From assembly GCF_000378405.1 (NCBI RefSeq), contig NZ_KB899636.1, forward strand, positions 1,430,209-1,494,208: 64,000 nt of DNA, written 5' to 3'. The first letter of the stretch is position 1. Each line of letters starts with the position of its first letter. This stretch comes from Succinimonas amylolytica DSM 2873. Its GTDB lineage: Bacteria > Pseudomonadota > Gammaproteobacteria > Enterobacterales > Succinivibrionaceae. Of the stretch, positions 26,979 through 35,780 are shown piece after piece. The notes beneath the pieces were generated by a model. The model worked only from the letters and a program-made list of their open reading frames with translations, had not been told where the DNA came from and did no database searches. The translations under genes and the position numbers were made by a program.

Positions 26979-28139
26979 ATGATTTATCTTAACGGTCTGG
27001 AAGCAGTTTCCGCGCTTGGCGGGGACAGGAATGAGGCTGTGCTGGCTATCAGGAATAACTGTTCCCGCGCTTTCCGGACAATACCGGGCTATCTTCCCGG
27101 GGATATTGCCGCTGACCTGGGAACAGTGACCTGTCCTTTGAATGCTCCCGGGGATACGGATTCCCGGACCGGCAGACTGGCGGCCCACTGCATTAATCTC
27201 TCCCGGGATATGATAACCGCGGCCATCCGGCACTACGGGCCGGATCGGGTGGGACTGGTACTGGGAACATCTACCTCTGCCATCAGCGAAGTGGAACAGG
27301 AAGGGCGGATCCTGATGGCCAGAGGTGAAAGGCTTTCCTTTGATTCCCGAATTTACGAGGTGGCCACTATCACGGACTTCCTGAAGAAAATGCTGGGGCT
27401 CCGGGGACCATGCTATACCGTGGCTACTGCCTGTTCCTCATCTGCCCGGGCTCTTATCAGCGCTCTGGAACTGATTAATGCCGGAATTTGCGATGCAGTG
27501 ATTACCGGAGGGGCTGATTCCCTGTCGGCGGTCAGCGTGAGCGGCTTTTATTCTCTTGGCGCACTGTCTCCCGGTCATGCCCGTCCCTTTCATCGGGAGC
27601 GTGATGGCATCAGCATCGGGGAAGGTGCCGGAATCGCACTGGCCGCCCGGGAGAAGCTGGAACCCCGGGCTCTGAAGTTCCTGGGCTATGGCGCCACTTC
27701 CGACGCTCATCATATTTCAGCCCCGGATCCTTCCGGTAAAATGCCGGCTGCTGCCATGAGAAAGGCTCTGGATATGTCGGAACTTGATCCTGGGGATATC
27801 GGCTATCTGAATCTTCACGGCACAGGAACCAGGCTCAATGATGCCATGGAGGGGCGGGCTGTTTATGAGGTATTCGGGAACAGGGTTCCGACGTCTTCAG
27901 TAAAACACCTTGCCGGACATACCCTGGGGGCGGCAGGAATTACTGGAGCCTATGTGGCCTCACTGGTGCTTGACGGTGTGCCGCTCCCCCGGCATGATTA
28001 CCGGCCGGAGGAGTTCCGGGAGGAATTTCCGGAACTCGATCTGGTAACTGCGAGTGAAAGATATGCGGAAAGACCGTATGTAATGGTAAATTCATTTGCC
28101 TTTGGCGGAAACAATGTGTCGATGGTGTTTGGAAAATGA
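26979..28139 (+). CDS. apeO: Beta-ketoacyl-ACP synthase (ApeO-like)
   Basis: A 386-residue ketosynthase of the FabB/FabF family. The catalytic triad is visible: Cys in ATACSSSARAL, His in LHGTGTRLND and His in KHLAGHTLGAAG. It condenses malonyl-ACP onto the growing polyene, probably with the chain length factor at 13.3 kb. The ATG at 26979 follows GCGGAGGATAAAACTGAG, 7 bp after the exporter gene. Its stop overlaps the next start (ATGA). Gene order KS-DH-KR-KS matches apeO-P-Q-R. Confidence 0.9.
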   Translation: MIYLNGLEAVSALGGDRNEAVLAIRNNCSRAFRTIPGYLPGDIAADLGTVTCPLNAPGDTDSRTGRLAAHCINLSRDMITAAIRHYGPDRVGLVLGTSTSAISEVEQEGRILMARGERLSFDSRIYEVATITDFLKKMLGLRGPCYTVATACSSSARALISALELINAGICDAVITGGADSLSAVSVSGFYSLGALSPGHARPFHRERDGISIGEGAGIALAAREKLEPRALKFLGYGATSDAHHISAPDPSGKMPAAAMRKALDMSELDPGDIGYLNLHGTGTRLNDAMEGRAVYEVFGNRVPTSSVKHLAGHTLGAAGITGAYVASLVLDGVPLPRHDYRPEEFREEFPELDLVTASERYAERPYVMVNSFAFGGNNVSMVFGK

Positions 28140-28666
28140 TTGGAATTGATCTTTCGCCGGAGGAATTTTTTCAGCTGATGCCTCATAAGGAACCGATGCT
28201 GATGATTGACGGGGTTATCGAGGCTGATCCCGAACTTGATTCTGGTACTGCCTTTTATATTCCCGGGAGGCGTCCCATGGCCGGACTGAACCCTGACGGT
28301 TCCCTGCCAGTACATATTGTGCTGGAGGTTATGGCTCAGGGGTGCGCCGCGATTTTAGGGATCTGCCGGCTTCTGAGAAACGAGCCTCCTATGGATAAAG
28401 GGCTGCTTCTTTCAGTCAGGGGTTTTAAAACCTGCTGTACCGGATCGCTCCCCCAGGGAAAGAAGATCCTGATTACTGTAAAGAGAGAGCTTCTGGAAAA
28501 CGGTTTTGCAGTTCTGACTGCTGAAGCGCGGTTTTCAGCCCCTCCGGAGGAAAAGGGTGATTATGCTCCGGAACTTTTGTCTGTGGCCCGGGGACGTTTT
28601 TCCGTATGGAGCTCCGGAGCTGAGACTGACGGCGGGGACGGAGAGACAGGACTGCAGCGGATATAA
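28136..28666 (+). CDS. apeP: 3-hydroxyacyl-ACP dehydratase, second type (ApeP-like)
   Basis: A 176-residue hotdog protein. The opening LMPHKEPMLMIDGVIEAD is the FabA/FabZ-like PHxxPxLxxDxV pattern seen in ApeP proteins, and VLEVMAQGCAAILGI supplies the helix over the active site. It pairs with the ApeI-like enzyme; in characterised systems both dehydratases take part in polyene formation. It overlaps apeO by 4 bp and is followed closely by the ketoreductase gene. The C-terminal 15 residues are acidic and probably disordered. Confidence 0.83.
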   Translation: MIGIDLSPEEFFQLMPHKEPMLMIDGVIEADPELDSGTAFYIPGRRPMAGLNPDGSLPVHIVLEVMAQGCAAILGICRLLRNEPPMDKGLLLSVRGFKTCCTGSLPQGKKILITVKRELLENGFAVLTAEARFSAPPEEKGDYAPELLSVARGRFSVWSSGAETDGGDGETGLQRI

Positions 28667-28696
28667 CGGAAACAGCTAACAAAACAGGTGATAATC

Positions 28697-29419
28697 ATGC
28701 GAAGAATTCTAATTACAGGGGCCGGAACCGGAATTGGGGCGGCTACGGCACGTCGCCTGTCAGGCATGGGGTTTCAGCTGGCGCTCCATTGCCGTAATCA
28801 CCGGGAAAATGCCGAGAAGCTGGCCCGGGATTTTCGGGATCAGGGGCGCCAGGTTTCCGTTATTTCCTTTGATGTTTCGGATCCTGCAGAGGCAGATGAG
28901 GTTCTTTCCCGTGATATTTCCGAAAACGGAGCTTACTGGGGGGTGGTGCTAAATGCCGGCATCACCAGGGATGCCGCTTTTCCGGGAATGTCGCATGAGG
29001 ACTGGCAGCAGGTTCTGGATACCAATCTCGGGTCTTTTTACAATGTGCTCCGTCCCTGTATCATGCCCATGATCCGTCTTCGTGACGGAGGCCGGATTGT
29101 GGTGGTTTCTTCGGTTTCAGGAATTTCCGGTAACAGGGGGCAGACCAATTACAGTGCATCCAAGGCCGGCCTGATCGCTGCGGCCAAATCGCTGGCTGTG
29201 GAACTTGGCAAAAGAAGGATTACTGTCAATTCCGTGGCTCCCGGAGTTATTGATACAGGGATGGTTTCCGAGGAACTTCGGGAAAGGGTGCTTCCCCTGG
29301 TACCTCTGGGGCGTATCGGGAATCCCGAGGATGTGGCGGGGACGGTGGCATTTCTCTGTTCCGAGGATGCGGGATATATTACCAGACAGGTTATCAGTGT
29401 AAACGGAGGAATGTGCTGA
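28697..29419 (+). CDS. apeQ: 3-oxoacyl-ACP reductase, FabG-like SDR (ApeQ-like)
   Basis: A 240-residue short-chain dehydrogenase. The NADP-binding GAGTGIGAATA and the catalytic Ser-Tyr-Lys are present (VSSVSGISG, then NYSASKAG), with the C-terminal VNGGMC. It reduces 3-ketoacyl-ACP in the aryl-polyene cycle. The ATG at 28697 is preferred over an in-frame GTG at 28688. TGATG overlap couples it to the following ketosynthase. Confidence 0.92.
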   Translation: MRRILITGAGTGIGAATARRLSGMGFQLALHCRNHRENAEKLARDFRDQGRQVSVISFDVSDPAEADEVLSRDISENGAYWGVVLNAGITRDAAFPGMSHEDWQQVLDTNLGSFYNVLRPCIMPMIRLRDGGRIVVVSSVSGISGNRGQTNYSASKAGLIAAAKSLAVELGKRRITVNSVAPGVIDTGMVSEELRERVLPLVPLGRIGNPEDVAGTVAFLCSEDAGYITRQVISVNGGMC

Positions 29420-30645
29420 TGAGGAGAGTGGTGATAACCGGAATGGGGCTCTGTTCCCCTCTGGGATGCGGACAGGATGAGGTCATGCAGGTTCTCCGTT
29501 CCTGCAAAAATGCGGTGCAGATGCTGCCGGAGCTTCAGGAATACCGTAACATGACATGTGCTCTTGGGGCTCCGGTTACCGGCAGTCTTCCCGATTATCC
29601 CCGTAAGAAAACCCGTTCCATGGGACGTCTTGGAATTCTGGCAGTGACTGCTGCCGGAAGTGCCATAGAGGATGCCGGTCTTGCTGGAAGTCCAGAGCTT
29701 ACCGACGGTACGGCCGGAATTGCCTGCGGTAGCTCTGCCGGAGCAATGTCCGGAATGCAGGATGTGGCAGGTTTTCTGACAGAGAAGGATATTGTCAGTC
29801 TTAATGCCACGACCTATGTGCAGATTATGCCTCATACCTGCGCAGTGAATATTTCTCTGTTTTTCGGAATAACCGGCAGGATTATTGCCACCTCTACCGC
29901 CTGCACTTCGGGGGCCCAGGCCCTGGGGTATGCCTATGAAGCTATTAAGTGCGGAGCTCAGGATCTGATGGTGGCTGGCGGTGCCGAGGAACTCAGTCCG
30001 CTATCCGTGGGGATTTTTGATGTGCTGTACGCCACTTCGGGAACCCGGGATCCGGCACTGACCCCGCGGCCGTTTGACAAAACCCGGGACGGTATTGTGG
30101 TGGGGGAAGGTGCCGGCATGCTGATCCTTGAAGAATATGAACATGCGGTAAGACGCGGTGCCCGGATCTATGCCGAAATTGTCGGCTTTGCCACCAATGC
30201 CGATGCCTCTCATGTAACCAGTCCTTCTACAGCGGGAATGGAAAAATGCATGAGGCTGGCCTTAAAAAATGCCGGTCTTTCCCCGGAGAGCATTGGCTAT
30301 ATCAATGCTCATGGCACTGGAACCGTGCAGGGAGATCTGGCGGAAGGTCAGGCGATGTACCGTATTTTTGGGAACCGGACTCCGGTGGCCACTCTGAAGA
30401 GTTATATGGGGCATACTCTGGGAGCGGCCGGAGCACTGGAGGCTGCCATGACCATTATGATGCAGCGTGCCGGATGGTTTGCTCCCAATCTGAATCTCGC
30501 TACCCCGGATCCGGAGATCGGGGATCTTGCCTATATCCGGGGCGAGGGGGTCTTTTTGGACACTGAGTATGTCATGAGCAACAATTTTGCTTTCGGCGGC
30601 GTTAACACCTCGCTTATATTCAGAAAACCGGAGTCTGGACTTTGA
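29419..30645 (+). CDS. apeR: Beta-ketoacyl-ACP synthase (ApeR-like)
   Basis: A 408-residue ketosynthase. The active site is Cys in TSTACTSGAQAL, His in NAHGTGTVQGD and His in KSYMGHTLGAAG. VVGEGAGMLILEE and NNFAFGGVN are typical FabB/FabF segments. In aryl-polyene synthesis this second ketosynthase is thought to handle starter or early condensation. The ATG at 29419 overlaps the reductase stop and has GGAGGA in front; a GTG six bases earlier is in frame but less likely. The next gene overlaps by 4 bp. Confidence 0.92.
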   Translation: MRRVVITGMGLCSPLGCGQDEVMQVLRSCKNAVQMLPELQEYRNMTCALGAPVTGSLPDYPRKKTRSMGRLGILAVTAAGSAIEDAGLAGSPELTDGTAGIACGSSAGAMSGMQDVAGFLTEKDIVSLNATTYVQIMPHTCAVNISLFFGITGRIIATSTACTSGAQALGYAYEAIKCGAQDLMVAGGAEELSPLSVGIFDVLYATSGTRDPALTPRPFDKTRDGIVVGEGAGMLILEEYEHAVRRGARIYAEIVGFATNADASHVTSPSTAGMEKCMRLALKNAGLSPESIGYINAHGTGTVQGDLAEGQAMYRIFGNRTPVATLKSYMGHTLGAAGALEAAMTIMMQRAGWFAPNLNLATPDPEIGDLAYIRGEGVFLDTEYVMSNNFAFGGVNTSLIFRKPESGL

Positions 30646-31274
30646 TGACCGGGAATGCATCTCGGAAAGAGAAAACGAAGCGGAATCCTGCGGTGATGGT
30701 TTTCCGGTTTTTTCTGAAGATTCTGTTCTGGGCCGGGTCTCTCGGCTATCCGTTTTATGTTTATTACGGCCTTAGAAACCAGGAACGGCTGGGGCCGGTG
30801 CTGTACCTTTTAATTCTGGCAGGGCTGAAACTTTTTCTGGGAGGACGGGATTCCCGGGATATCAATACTGTTATTCTTGTGGCGGCCTTTTTGGCGGGAG
30901 GCGGGTATTTTTTGAAAATGTCTCCGGAGTTCATGCTGTTTTATCCCTCCATGGTCAGCCTTGGACTTCTGGCCTTTTTTGGAAGAACCCTTATCGGAGA
31001 TCGGGTGCCTTTGGTGGAAAGAATTGCCTCTCTCAAGGTCCCGCCCGAGGAGCGGACTCCTTTTTTCAGAAAGTACTGCCGGAGAGTAACGGAAGCATGG
31101 TGTGTTTTTTTTATTTTTAACGGATCCGTCGCGCTCCTTCTGGCTTTGATGGCGAATCGGGAATATTGGATGCTTTACACAGGAATTATCTCTTATATGC
31201 TGATGGGACTGATGTTTGCAGGAGAGTTCCTTATCCGCATGCTGTGTTTCATGAAGGCCCGAACTGACAGGTAG
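30642..31274 (+). CDS. COG4648-type membrane protein of the aryl-polyene cluster
   Basis: A 210-residue protein with about five hydrophobic helices after a basic N-terminus. YPSMVSLGLLAFFGRTL followed by PLVERIASL is the recognisable block of the uncharacterised membrane family that recurs in aryl-polyene clusters (the ApeG position). It overlaps apeR by 4 bp. Its function is not known; a role in lipid attachment or transfer in the inner membrane is possible. Confidence 0.75.
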   Translation: MMTGNASRKEKTKRNPAVMVFRFFLKILFWAGSLGYPFYVYYGLRNQERLGPVLYLLILAGLKLFLGGRDSRDINTVILVAAFLAGGGYFLKMSPEFMLFYPSMVSLGLLAFFGRTLIGDRVPLVERIASLKVPPEERTPFFRKYCRRVTEAWCVFFIFNGSVALLLALMANREYWMLYTGIISYMLMGLMFAGEFLIRMLCFMKARTDR

Positions 31275-31463
31275 CTACGCGGAACTAATGCTTTCATCTT
31301 TTTTGTTTAGCTTTTTCCCGGCGTGCCTCCGAAAGGAGAACTGCGGATATTCTTTTGAAAAGAAGCCTGAAAAGAACATTTCATTCGTGTAAAGAATTGG
31401 CAAATGGTGGATTGTTGATTATCTTCAGTCTGGATTTTGATTTTAAATTATGCATAGTTATTA

Positions 31464-32615
31464 ATGACCATTCAAAAATTCAATGATATTTCAGCCATGG
31501 AGGCTCTTAAAAAAGCGCAGTCCATAGCAATGGGCCCTTTTGTTTTCCAGGCTGTTGCCGCTATGGAGGAACTGGGAATCCTGAAGGCTCTGGCGGATCT
31601 TCCTCCGGGAGAGAGCATTACCCGGGAAGAGCTTTCCGGAAAAACCGGGATATCGCTGTATGCCGTGGGAGTGCTGACGGATCTGGCGGTTACTGCCGAT
31701 ATTCTCATTGAAAGGGAAGAAAAGGACAACGGCATTACCGGTGAAGACGGGGGGAATGTCTCAGAAGGAAAAGTCTGCTCCGGGGCGATTCGGAGAGGTC
31801 TTATGCTTTCAAAAGTTGGAATCTATCTTGCTCATGATCCCATGACCCGGGTTAATCTGTCTTTTACCAGGCACGTCTGCTATCAGGGACTTGTTTTTCT
31901 TGCAGAATCGTTAAAAAACGGCAGGCCCGAGGGACTCAGAATATTTACCGAAGACCATGATACGATATATCCCTTTTTAAGCTCTCTTCCTGAGAAGGCC
32001 AGGGAGGCCTGGTTCGCGTTTGACCATTTTTATTCGGATCGGCTGTTTCCGGCAGTTATCCCGGAGTTATTTAAAATGTTTTGTCCCGGTGTTATTTACG
32101 ACGTGGGCGGCAATACCGGAAAATTTGCCCTTGCTGCCACGGATTATGACAGTGCCGTCAGGGTTACCATAATCGATCTTCCGGAACAGTGTGCCATTGC
32201 CCGCGGGAATATTAAGAGTGCTGGCCGGGAGGAGCGGATTGACGTCTTTCCGGTAAATATTCTGGAACCGGATCCGGAACTTCCAGGAGACGCCGATGTC
32301 TGGTGGCTAAGTCAGTTTCTGGACTGTTTCAGTACTGGACAGATATCCTTCATTGTTTCCCGGATTGCCAGAGCTGCGAAGTCCGGGGCTATTCTGGCTG
32401 TAAATGAAATCCTGGGCGATCGGCAGAAGAACGATGTGGCTTCCCTGGTGATAGATGCCAGTTCTCTTTATTTTACTGCTCTGGCCAACGGAGTCAGCCG
32501 TTTCTACCATGCCCGGGATCTGATTCCGCTTATCGAGATGGCGGGTTTTTCCCTTTGTTACGAGATGGATCATCAGGGTATGGGGCATTCGGTGCTGTTT
32601 TTCAGAAAGAAATAA
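31464..32615 (+). CDS. SAM-dependent methyltransferase (O-methyltransferase-like)
   Basis: A 383-residue two-domain protein. The N-terminal part (about 1-140) looks like the dimerisation/winged-helix domain of small-molecule methyltransferases. The C-terminal Rossmann domain has VIYDVGGNTGKFALAA (SAM-binding motif I) and VTIIDLPEQCAIAR. Enzymes of this type in aryl-polyene clusters methylate the aromatic head group. A 189-bp gap with AT-rich DNA separates it from the COG4648 gene, so it may have its own promoter. It is the last gene that can be tied to the cluster. Confidence 0.78.
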   Translation: MTIQKFNDISAMEALKKAQSIAMGPFVFQAVAAMEELGILKALADLPPGESITREELSGKTGISLYAVGVLTDLAVTADILIEREEKDNGITGEDGGNVSEGKVCSGAIRRGLMLSKVGIYLAHDPMTRVNLSFTRHVCYQGLVFLAESLKNGRPEGLRIFTEDHDTIYPFLSSLPEKAREAWFAFDHFYSDRLFPAVIPELFKMFCPGVIYDVGGNTGKFALAATDYDSAVRVTIIDLPEQCAIARGNIKSAGREERIDVFPVNILEPDPELPGDADVWWLSQFLDCFSTGQISFIVSRIARAAKSGAILAVNEILGDRQKNDVASLVIDASSLYFTALANGVSRFYHARDLIPLIEMAGFSLCYEMDHQGMGHSVLFFRKK

Positions 32616-32734
32616 GCCGGGACTCCGGTACTATTCAGAGTAGACTAGTCAGTTATCAGAGATAACCTGCTATTTTTTTTCCAAAGCACTGACAAAGCTC
32701 TCGTATTATAAACAGCAAAATAAGGCAGATAACA

Positions 32735-33457
32735 TTGACTACTAACGATAACAAAAAATCCCGACAGCTTGAAAGAATCAGGAAGCTTCTAAGTCTTAGT
32801 AAATCGGCCAATCCTCATGAGGCAGCCACGGCACTTAATATGGCTATCAGGATTCTCAGGGAGAACGGACTCACTATGGATGATGTGGGTCTTTCGGAAA
32901 TCAGGAGCGTGATAATCACCAAGGTGCTTTCGTCCAGCATGAATAAAACCCCGGTATATGAAAATATGTTCCTGAATCTTATTCAAAAATCTTTCGGTGT
33001 TAATTTCATACTGTGCAGCGACGGTTACCGGAAACGTTACGAAATATATGGTCCGGCTGATCGTGTGGATATGGCTGCTTATGTCTGCGAGGTTCTCGTG
33101 AGACAGATTTGCGCTGCCAGAAAGAAGTATCTCAGAGAATACTGCGATTTTCCAGGCTACGGCTACTTAAGAACTCTTAAAAGGGATAAAGCGGACAACT
33201 ATTGCCGGGGGTGGGTTTCCGGAGTGTCTCAGCTGGTGCACGGTTTTGTGGAGGTAACGCCGGAAGAGGAGAAAATGATGCTGGCGTATCGCAATTCCAA
33301 GTATGTGAACATCGGTATGACCAAAAACAGGCAGACCAGTGCCAGCTGGGACGCCTCAGGTTATCGCCAGGGCATGGCTGACGGTCTCAATGCAACTCTT
33401 AATCGGCCGGTTAACGGCAGTGATGTCCGGGAATTTGTTCTGGGATATCAGGGGTGA
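32735..33457 (+). CDS. DUF2786 domain protein
   Basis: A 240-residue protein. RQLERIRKLLSLSKSANPHEAATALNMA is a DUF2786 N-terminal domain, found in phage- and plasmid-linked and some chromosomal proteins and of unknown function. The remaining 180 residues (region around FGVNFILCSDGYRKRYEIYG) fit the domain that usually accompanies it. The start is a TTG at 32735 with AAGG nearby; no ATG lies before the domain. There is no membrane segment. It stands alone between the methyltransferase gene and a convergent MBL hydrolase gene. Confidence 0.75.
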   Translation: MTTNDNKKSRQLERIRKLLSLSKSANPHEAATALNMAIRILRENGLTMDDVGLSEIRSVIITKVLSSSMNKTPVYENMFLNLIQKSFGVNFILCSDGYRKRYEIYGPADRVDMAAYVCEVLVRQICAARKKYLREYCDFPGYGYLRTLKRDKADNYCRGWVSGVSQLVHGFVEVTPEEEKMMLAYRNSKYVNIGMTKNRQTSASWDASGYRQGMADGLNATLNRPVNGSDVREFVLGYQG

Positions 33458-33570
33458 GTAGCCGGAGTCTGGGCCTCAGAGTGATAGCGGAAGACTCAAA
33501 ATGGCCGGAGAAAACCGGAAGTATCGTGTTTTCTGTTCCGGACATAGCTGATTGCCTGCTCCGATTCCTG

Positions 33571-34437
33571 TCATACTGTCAATTCTTCCCCGGTACGGAT
33601 GAGGTGCAGCTGTTCTCCCATGATTTCCTTCATGATTTCATATTCTGGCCTGCCGGTGCAGTGGCAGGTATAGAATACGGAGGTGAATTCCAGAAGCTGT
33701 GAGGCGATGTTCTGAACCAATGCTGTGTCTTCAGCGGTCAGAGAGGCATTCTTTTTAAGATGGAAGCCGCTCAGTACCAGATCCGGATCCCGGTTCAGGA
33801 GTTCCCGGCAGCGATGCATGATGTTGACAATGCCGCAGTGGGCGCATCCTGAAAAGAGGGCAGCCTTTCCCTGGCTGGAAACAATAAGATGCTGTTCGTG
33901 CCGGAAATCATCCCTGACAAGAGTTCCGGAGGCGGTTCTGACTTTCAGGGGATGTCCGAATTCCGGGGCCGGGTATTTCTGTGGGACTCCGGTGAATATT
34001 CTGAGCTCGCTGTCTATTTCCAGATCTCCTGTCAGAAGCGCTGTATGATCCGGAAGCCGGAGTTCCGGAGGAAGCCCGATATAGCGGGGTTTTTCATGCA
34101 GTGATATATAGTTTTCCAGAGCGGATCTCTGAATACAGATGCGGGCCCGGGAAGTACGGGAAAGAAGAGCCGGAAGGCCGCCGCCATGATCGTAGTGACC
34201 GTGGCTGATTACTACCGTGTCCGCCCGGGAAAGGTCGATGCCGGCAACGGCGGCGTTTGCGAGCAGGAGATCCGAGGCTCCGGTATCAAAGAGGAGACGA
34301 TGATTTTCAGTGGTGATCCAGAAGGAAAGCCCGTGTTCTGTTCCCGTGGCCGTAAAGGCAGGATGCGGTGCAAGGGGCGAGATATCGCTTTCTTCTGGAG
34401 AACGGCGGAAGTTTTCGACAAGAGTGAGAATTTTCAT
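33571..34437 (-). CDS. Metallo-beta-lactamase-fold hydrolase (MTH1-like RFA-P synthase family)
   Basis: A 288-residue MBL-fold enzyme. Metal ligands are visible in VVISHGHYDHGGGL and in the SGCAHCGIVN and CHCTGRPEY blocks. The domain order and the CAHCGIVNI segment match the family annotated as 7,8-dihydropterin-6-methyl-4-(ribofuranosyl)-aminobenzene-5-phosphate synthase-like. The substrate in bacteria is uncertain. An 11-bp inverted repeat with a 54-bp spacer lies upstream (34482-34557). Confidence 0.8.
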   Translation of the reverse strand: MKILTLVENFRRSPEESDISPLAPHPAFTATGTEHGLSFWITTENHRLLFDTGASDLLLANAAVAGIDLSRADTVVISHGHYDHGGGLPALLSRTSRARICIQRSALENYISLHEKPRYIGLPPELRLPDHTALLTGDLEIDSELRIFTGVPQKYPAPEFGHPLKVRTASGTLVRDDFRHEQHLIVSSQGKAALFSGCAHCGIVNIMHRCRELLNRDPDLVLSGFHLKKNASLTAEDTALVQNIASQLLEFTSVFYTCHCTGRPEYEIMKEIMGEQLHLIRTGEELTV

Positions 34438-34527
34438 GAGGGTCTGGGGAATATCCGTTTTATACAGCGGAGCTCCTGATAGGGGGTAAGTTATCCGGAG
34501 GGCGGTGATTTCTGACTGTTTCCGACC

Positions 34528-34562
34528 TCAAAAAAAGACACCGAAGAACTTACCCCCGGTGC
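34528..34562 (-). terminator. Putative terminator after the DUF4124 gene
   Basis: Read on the minus strand, CACCG and CGGTG enclose a 13-nt loop and are followed by TCTTTTTTT. The stem is short. One arm of a longer inverted repeat (AACTTACCCCC) lies inside the loop, so alternative folds are possible. Confidence 0.4.
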
Positions 34563-34595
34563 TGCGGTTTTTCAGAAAACAGGAGCCCGTCTGCC

Positions 34596-35195
34596 TTAGT
34601 GCTGACCATTGGCAATGGCGTTTTTCCGTTCTTCGTTTTCCCGGTGCTTTTCCATCACCTCCTGAATCATCTTCTTGGGGGTATCGGCGTCAATGCACTG
34701 GTTGATACTCTGTTCCAGCTGGCTGACCTTTTCAATGCGTTCGCTTTCGATCTTCAGAATGCAGTCATCATACTTTGATTTCTGCTTGGCGCGGCTGAAG
34801 GTATATTCGCAGTCCAGCTTCTGCTTGACACTGTCATCCTCAATGCGGCGCTTCTGATAGCTCATCTTGTCATAGGTGGTGTCTATGCAGAGCTGAAGTC
34901 TTTCCTGTCTTTCTTTCCAGGCCTTCTCTTCATCGTTCTTGATTTGCTCCTTGTTCATGAGCCTGTCGTGAGTTTCCTTGGCTTTGTTTGATTCGTCAAT
35001 CATCTCTCTCTGATGGGCAGAGTAGTTTGTATTCACAGACTCGTATTTGACTCCCCATGGTTTTGTTGGGGAGTAATGCACTGAACCGTTCTCATCCACC
35101 CATCTGTATACGATGTTGCCGGATGATTTTTCTGCAGCTCCGGCCGATACGGAGACTGCCAGTGACAGCAGAGCAGCAGTGATTATCTTATGCAT
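34596..35195 (-). CDS. DUF4124-domain periplasmic protein
   Basis: A 199-residue exported protein. Residues 1-21 (MHKIITAALLSLAVSVSAGAA) form a signal peptide. The next 35 residues (YRWVDENGSVHYSPTKP) are a DUF4124 domain. The rest is highly charged and probably a long helix or coiled coil, with scattered cysteines (QLCIDTTYD, LDCEYTF, DDCILK, NQCIDADT). The regular Cys positions may form disulphides. The function is unknown. Confidence 0.8.
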   Translation of the reverse strand: MHKIITAALLSLAVSVSAGAAEKSSGNIVYRWVDENGSVHYSPTKPWGVKYESVNTNYSAHQREMIDESNKAKETHDRLMNKEQIKNDEEKAWKERQERLQLCIDTTYDKMSYQKRRIEDDSVKQKLDCEYTFSRAKQKSKYDDCILKIESERIEKVSQLEQSINQCIDADTPKKMIQEVMEKHRENEERKNAIANGQH

Positions 35196-35780
35196 GGTCT
35201 AATCCTTATATTGCCGGGTTTGTCCGGTGGCGGGACAGCAAGAAACAAAGCCACCGTACCGCCCATAATCAGGTTTTGAAAAGCAAGTCAGCATCCATAC
35301 CTGTTCAGACATAATCCAATTATACCTGTTGGAAACTGATGATTACAGAAAACCGGCTGAAAACGTTATTTCAGTTAAACATTATTTTCAGAAAATGGCA
35401 TAAGCTCCACAAAACGGGAATATTTCCTTCGAAAAATCAGGTCCGTGGTCACAGGTTTTGAATACCGATGCAAAGATTATGCGGGGAGGTACCTCCTTTT
35501 TTGGCGATTACAGGCGCTCTGGCTACCGGAGAAAGTAAAATTTTTTTGTGAGGTATGGATGTATAAATTTTTTTTATAAGGAAATATAGGCAGAATTCAT
35601 TTTCCTTAAGTCCCGGGATCGCTTATTATTGCGTTTGCGATATGCATCCTTTCATGTGCTGCGTCAAACAGAATTTTTTATGCCGGTAAAGCGATTTTTT
35701 CTGACGGTATAATACGGGTTCGCCAGTCTCAGAACATGGAATGTAGACGGGAAGGAAATGAAACAACGGAGGATTTAATC
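35196..35780. other. Intergenic region upstream of metF
   Basis: About 585 bases. A TATAAT at 35708-35713 is a likely metF -10. I looked for MetJ boxes (AGACGTCT repeats) and SAM riboswitch features and saw neither. The rest is AT-rich and without recognisable structure. Confidence 0.4.

Noticed and set aside
35196-35780. SAM riboswitch or MetJ operator upstream of metF
   Set aside because: Neither the conserved riboswitch stems nor adjacent AGACGTCT-like boxes could be found.
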